From Telmatactis stephensoni (Eukaryota > Cnidaria > Anthozoa > Actiniaria > Isophelliidae): a DNA stretch of 64,000 nucleotides. Below are positions 60,600 through 64,000 of the stretch, in pieces (position 1 is the stretch's first letter; each line of letters starts with the position of its first letter). The position numbers and the translations under genes were made by a program. Below the pieces are notes generated by a model. That model worked only from the letters and a program-made list of their open reading frames with translations, did not search any database and was not told where the DNA came from. Location: NCBI GenBank assembly GCA_029948255.1, contig JALIZF010001758.1:187501-251500 (forward strand). The letters are read 5' to 3'.

Positions 60600-61220
60600 A
60601 CTGTTTGATAATTGGGCTCGTACGTAACGGTAATACGGGCAACACATTGTGTTGCAGAGCAAATGTTGCTCGTATTACTACTCCACAAGAAATGTTTCCT
60701 TTGTTGCAAATAGTAGAGATGGCTTTCTAACTCGTACTATGAAAATTTGTTGCGCGCGCGGAGTGGTAAATCGAGAAACATTTGCACTGCAACTTGCAAA
60801 GGATGTTGCACATTTGTCGCGCGTATTAAGGAAATCTTTTTAATTTCCATATTGGAGTTGATTTGAAAGTGCGCATTTCTGTACATACAGTAAATTTACC
60901 CTCGCCCGTGAAAGAAAAACTGACTATTTAGTTTATCTTAGTTGTTAAAGAACGAAAAAAAAAACCCCAGTGGCTTTTAGAGTCTATTACTATTAGTTAA
61001 GCCTGCGCACAACTTGAGAAACTTTGTTAGGAAACTGTCACGCGAGGCATTTGGCTCGGAAGATTTCTTGCTGCAGACGTTTTATCTTGGCTACGCGAAG
61101 CCAAAAATATCAAAACGAGAGGCTACGCGAGGCACGCAAAAGAGCATAAGGTGAGATAAGTGCCTCTCGTGGCAGTTTCCTCAGTTTCTCAACGTGTGCG
61201 GCGGGCTATTCTTTCACGGG
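60600..61220. repeat. Decayed MITE cluster
   Basis: 60,626-60,835 is a degraded relative of the GGTAATACG foldback MITE at 15,946. 61,000-61,207 has inverted ends (GCCTGCGCACAACTTGAGAA, complement with mismatches) and inner GAAACTGTCACGCGAGGCA arms, itself between CCCGTGAAAGAA and its complement. No gene is seen. Confidence 0.5.
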
Positions 61221-61314
61221 CAAAAGGAAACCACTCTAGACAAATATCAAAGGGAGGTGTGGAGTACAGGAAAAACGAGCTTTGATTAAGTGCGATTTTC
61301 GTTACAGTTTTTAC

Positions 61315-62770
61315 TGTAAAAAATGTGCGCAATAGATTGTCAAAGTGCGATATCAGTGCAGTTTTTACTGGTAAAAATGAGCGCAATAGATTGTCAAAGT
61401 GCGATATAAGTGCAGTTTTTACTGGTAAAAATGTGCGCAATAGATTGTCAAAGTGCGACATAAGTGCAGTTTTTACAGGTAAAAATGCGCGCAATAGATT
61501 GTCAAAGTGCGATATAAGCGCAGTTTTTACAGGTAAAAAAAGTGCGCAATAGATTGTCAAAGTGCGATATCAGTGCAGTTTTTACAGGTAAAAATGCGCG
61601 CAATAGATTGTCAAAGTGCGATATAAGTGCAGTTTTTACTGTAAAAAATGTGCGCAATAGATTGTCAAAGTGCGATATCAGTGCAGTTTTTACAGGTAAA
61701 AATGTGCGCAATAGATTGCCAAAGTGTGATATCGGTGCAGTTTTTACCGATAAAAATGCACGCAATAGATTGCCAAAGTGCGATATAAGTGCAGTTTTTA
61801 CCGGTAAAAATGCGCGCAATAGATTGTCAAAGTGCGATATAAGTGCAGTTTTTACAGGTAAAAATGTGCGCAATAGATTGTCAAAGTGCGATATCGGTGC
61901 AGTTTTACAGGTAAAAATGTGCGCAATAGATTGTCAAAGTGCGATATCGATGCAGTTTTTACCGGTAAAAATGTGCGCAATAGATTGTCAAAGTGCGACA
62001 TCGGTGCAGTTTTAACCGGTAAAAATGTGCGCAATAGATTGTCAAAGTGCGACATCGGTGCAGTTTTAACCGGTAAAAATGTGCGCAATAGATTGTCAAA
62101 GTGCGACATCGGTGCAGTTTTTACAGGTAAAAATGCGCGCAATAGATTGTCAAAGTGCGACATCGGTGCAGTTTTTACAGGTAAAAATGCGCGCAATAGA
62201 TTGTCAAAGTGCGACATCGGTGCAGTTTTTACAGGTAAAAATGCGCGCAATAGATTGTCAAAGTGCGACATCGGTGCAGTTTTTAGCGATAAGAAATGTG
62301 CGCAATAGATTGTCAAAGTGCGATATCGGTGCAGTTTTACAGGTAAAAATGTGCGCAATAGATTGTCAAAGTGCAATTTCGGTGCAGGTTTTACCGATAG
62401 AAATGTGCGCAATAGATTGTCAAAGTGCGATATCGGTGCAGTTTTACAGGTAAAAATGTGCGCAATAGATTGTCAAAGTGCAATTTCGGTGCAGGTTTTA
62501 CCGATAGAAATGTGCGCAATAGATTGTCAAAGTGCGATATCGGTGCAGTTTTACAGGTAAAAATGCGCGCAATAGATTGTCAAAGTGCGATATCGGTGCA
62601 GTTTTTACCGGTAAAAATGTGCGCAATAGATTGTCAAAGTGCAATATCGGTGCAGTTTTTACAGGTAAAAATGGGCGCAATAGATTGTCAAAGTGCGATA
62701 TCCGTGCAGTTTTTACCGGTAAAAATATGTGCACAATAGATTGTCAAAGTGCGATAGTACATTTTTTGAC
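61315..62770. repeat. About 54-bp minisatellite, roughly 26 copies
   Basis: Monomers contain GCGCAATAGATTGTCAAAGT, a GCGATATCGGTGC dyad and a TTTTTACCGGTAAAAA palindrome. Decayed copies continue to about 63,170. Length variants (52-55 bp) shift all reading frames, so the apparent ORFs on both strands are not genes. It lies directly upstream of the ORF at 63,315. Confidence 0.95.
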
Positions 62771-63314
62771 TGTAAAAAGTTTGCAAAATAGGTTGCAAGA
62801 GTGCAATTTCAGTGCCGTTTTTGCCTGTCGAAAGTGTGCGCAATAATTTGTAAGACTGCAATTTTGGTGCAGCTTTTGCCTGCATGGAACGATGTACGCA
62901 GTAAGTTGGCAAAATGTGATTTTAGTACAGTTTTTGACCGTGAAACGTGCAGAGTAGTTTGATAAAGTACGATTTGAGTTCAATGTTTACTGATAAAACT
63001 GGACAGTAGGTTGTCAAAGTGCGATAACTGCACAATGTTTGCCTGCATGTGAAAATTGAAAGTGTGATATCAGTACAGCTATTTACTGTAGAAATGTACG
63101 CAGTATGTTGCGAAAGTGCAAAGGGTGTAGCTTTTTTGCAGTAAAAATTTGCGCAGTTGGTCATCAAAGGGCGATTTTAGCTACGTATGTGTCGGTAAAG
63201 TGGTTTTTTGTTTAATTAAAATCGGATGACGTATCTGCGCGCGCGATGACCTAATTTTAAATTGTGACGAATAATAATCAAAATTAGTTTTCGAAGAAAC
63301 AAAATACAACCGCC

Positions 63315-63905
63315 ATGGGAAACTGCCTGCCGTGTATGTCATGTGTCCCAGATAGCAAAGTATCTCCAGCCGTTTTACAGCCACTAGCAGCTTCCTCTGT
63401 TGCTAAAACTCAAGGAAAGATGTTCTTCTTTATATCGAGAGATCCCATCAATCCAACAGTCAAGAAAAGCAGTATTGTATTTGTACCTGAGCGGACATTC
63501 GAGAAAATAAATGAGTATGAACATCAGCTACGATCCATTTCCAGAGCATCTCTGACCTCTAACAGTTCTACCCCATGGCCAAGAAGTGACCACTCTTCAA
63601 ATAATATTCTCAGCTCTTCGTTGCAATCAGTAGTAAGTGAGGCCCATCCAATATCCACTGGAAGCCATAAGTCAGCTTCTTTACAGTCCATCGAGTCTCG
63701 TCAATCACTGAAGACCACGATGAATTCTTCTTTCGATGTAAAACCTCAAATGATCCCTGTTAGATCAGACAAAGATATCAAATTTTGGGAATCAGAGGCA
63801 GGCAATGTACTCTTGGAAGATCCACAAGGAGCCAACGAGCTACTGAATGAATTCAGAGAGATGGATGTTAAACGTGATGGTGTCTGCAGCAAAAAAAAAA
63901 GCTGA
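63315..63905 (+). CDS. Unrecognised protein with N-myristoylation/palmitoylation-type N-terminus
   Basis: The frame is 196 residues. It begins MGNCLPCMSC: Gly2 suits N-myristoylation and nearby cysteines suit palmitoylation, implying attachment to the inner face of a membrane. The middle (residues about 75-135) is rich in Ser/Thr, typical of disordered, phosphorylatable regions. A more ordered C-terminal stretch (KFWESEAGNVLLEDP, ELLNEFREMD) follows. I do not recognise the family. The stop lies just after a run of ten A; one base fewer would extend the protein by about 20 codons, so an indel or an exon end here is possible. There is no clear TATA box, and the 54-bp minisatellite lies 0.1-2 kb upstream. 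Confidence 0.6.
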   Translation: MGNCLPCMSCVPDSKVSPAVLQPLAASSVAKTQGKMFFFISRDPINPTVKKSSIVFVPERTFEKINEYEHQLRSISRASLTSNSSTPWPRSDHSSNNILSSSLQSVVSEAHPISTGSHKSASLQSIESRQSLKTTMNSSFDVKPQMIPVRSDKDIKFWESEAGNVLLEDPQGANELLNEFREMDVKRDGVCSKKKS

Positions 63906-64000
63906 TCGGGAAACTCGATTAGGAGATGTTTCTTTAAGAACAATGAGAAAGTGTTGAAGTAATATTGGAACAGTGGCTGCAAACATTTTAAAACTGTAGT

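Noticed and set aside
61189..62983. Many long open frames on both strands in the 54-bp minisatellite
   Set aside because: Frames arise because the repeat length is near a multiple of three and lacks stops; both strands are open equally.

Overview
The window is nuclear DNA of a metazoan: it is AT-rich, has no operons, contains one clear eight-exon spliced gene, and is loaded with non-LTR retrotransposon debris, (TAA)n arrays, inverted-repeat DNA elements and satellites. The gene and repeat content (a NACHT-LRR gene family, RLE-type retrotransposons tailed with TAA, foldback MITEs) fits a cnidarian, probably an anthozoan. This is inference; a sponge or another invertebrate is not excluded.

Layout. 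1-10.9 kb is a retrotransposon graveyard: fragments of at least three non-LTR families with restriction-like endonuclease (RLE) ends abut (TAA)n arrays. One element at 3.9-7.6 kb keeps a full 1066-codon ORF (AT-hooks, reverse transcriptase, zinc-knuckle plus RLE-like domain). 9.7-10.8 kb and 11.2-13.6 kb are inverted-repeat DNA elements; the second is a 2.4 kb palindrome whose arms carry what look like a promoter and two spliced first exons. 13.8-18.9 kb is non-coding MITE-rich DNA.

19.0-44.1 kb is a tandem segmental duplication of three units. Each unit is an NLR-type gene (plus strand) followed by 3' flank and the last coding exon of an ABHD2-like gene (minus strand). Only the middle NLR copy (27,636-31,469) is intact. 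It encodes four membrane segments resembling a connexin/pannexin-type channel module, then NACHT, then about 16 leucine-rich repeats. The flanking copies are pseudogenes. Because the units are paralogous, one unit gives the empty site for transposons in another, so target-site duplications can be read directly (TTAA, TTA, 8-bp and 10-bp examples). Unit 0 also holds a 3.2 kb foldback element filled with a 20-bp satellite, itself interrupted by a long-TIR element with a 9-bp target-site duplication.

43.5-52.0 kb is the complete minus-strand ABHD2-like serine hydrolase gene (8 exons, 415 codons plus stop, catalytic triad visible). 52.7-53.3 kb is a (TTTC)n array. 53.7-59.6 kb may be a plus-strand spliced transcript of unknown function, containing three tandem hairpin-plus-branchpoint repeats. 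61.3-63.2 kb is a 54-bp minisatellite directly upstream of an ORF with a predicted myristoylated and palmitoylated N-terminus (63,315-63,905).

No rRNA, tRNA or CRISPR feature was recognised.
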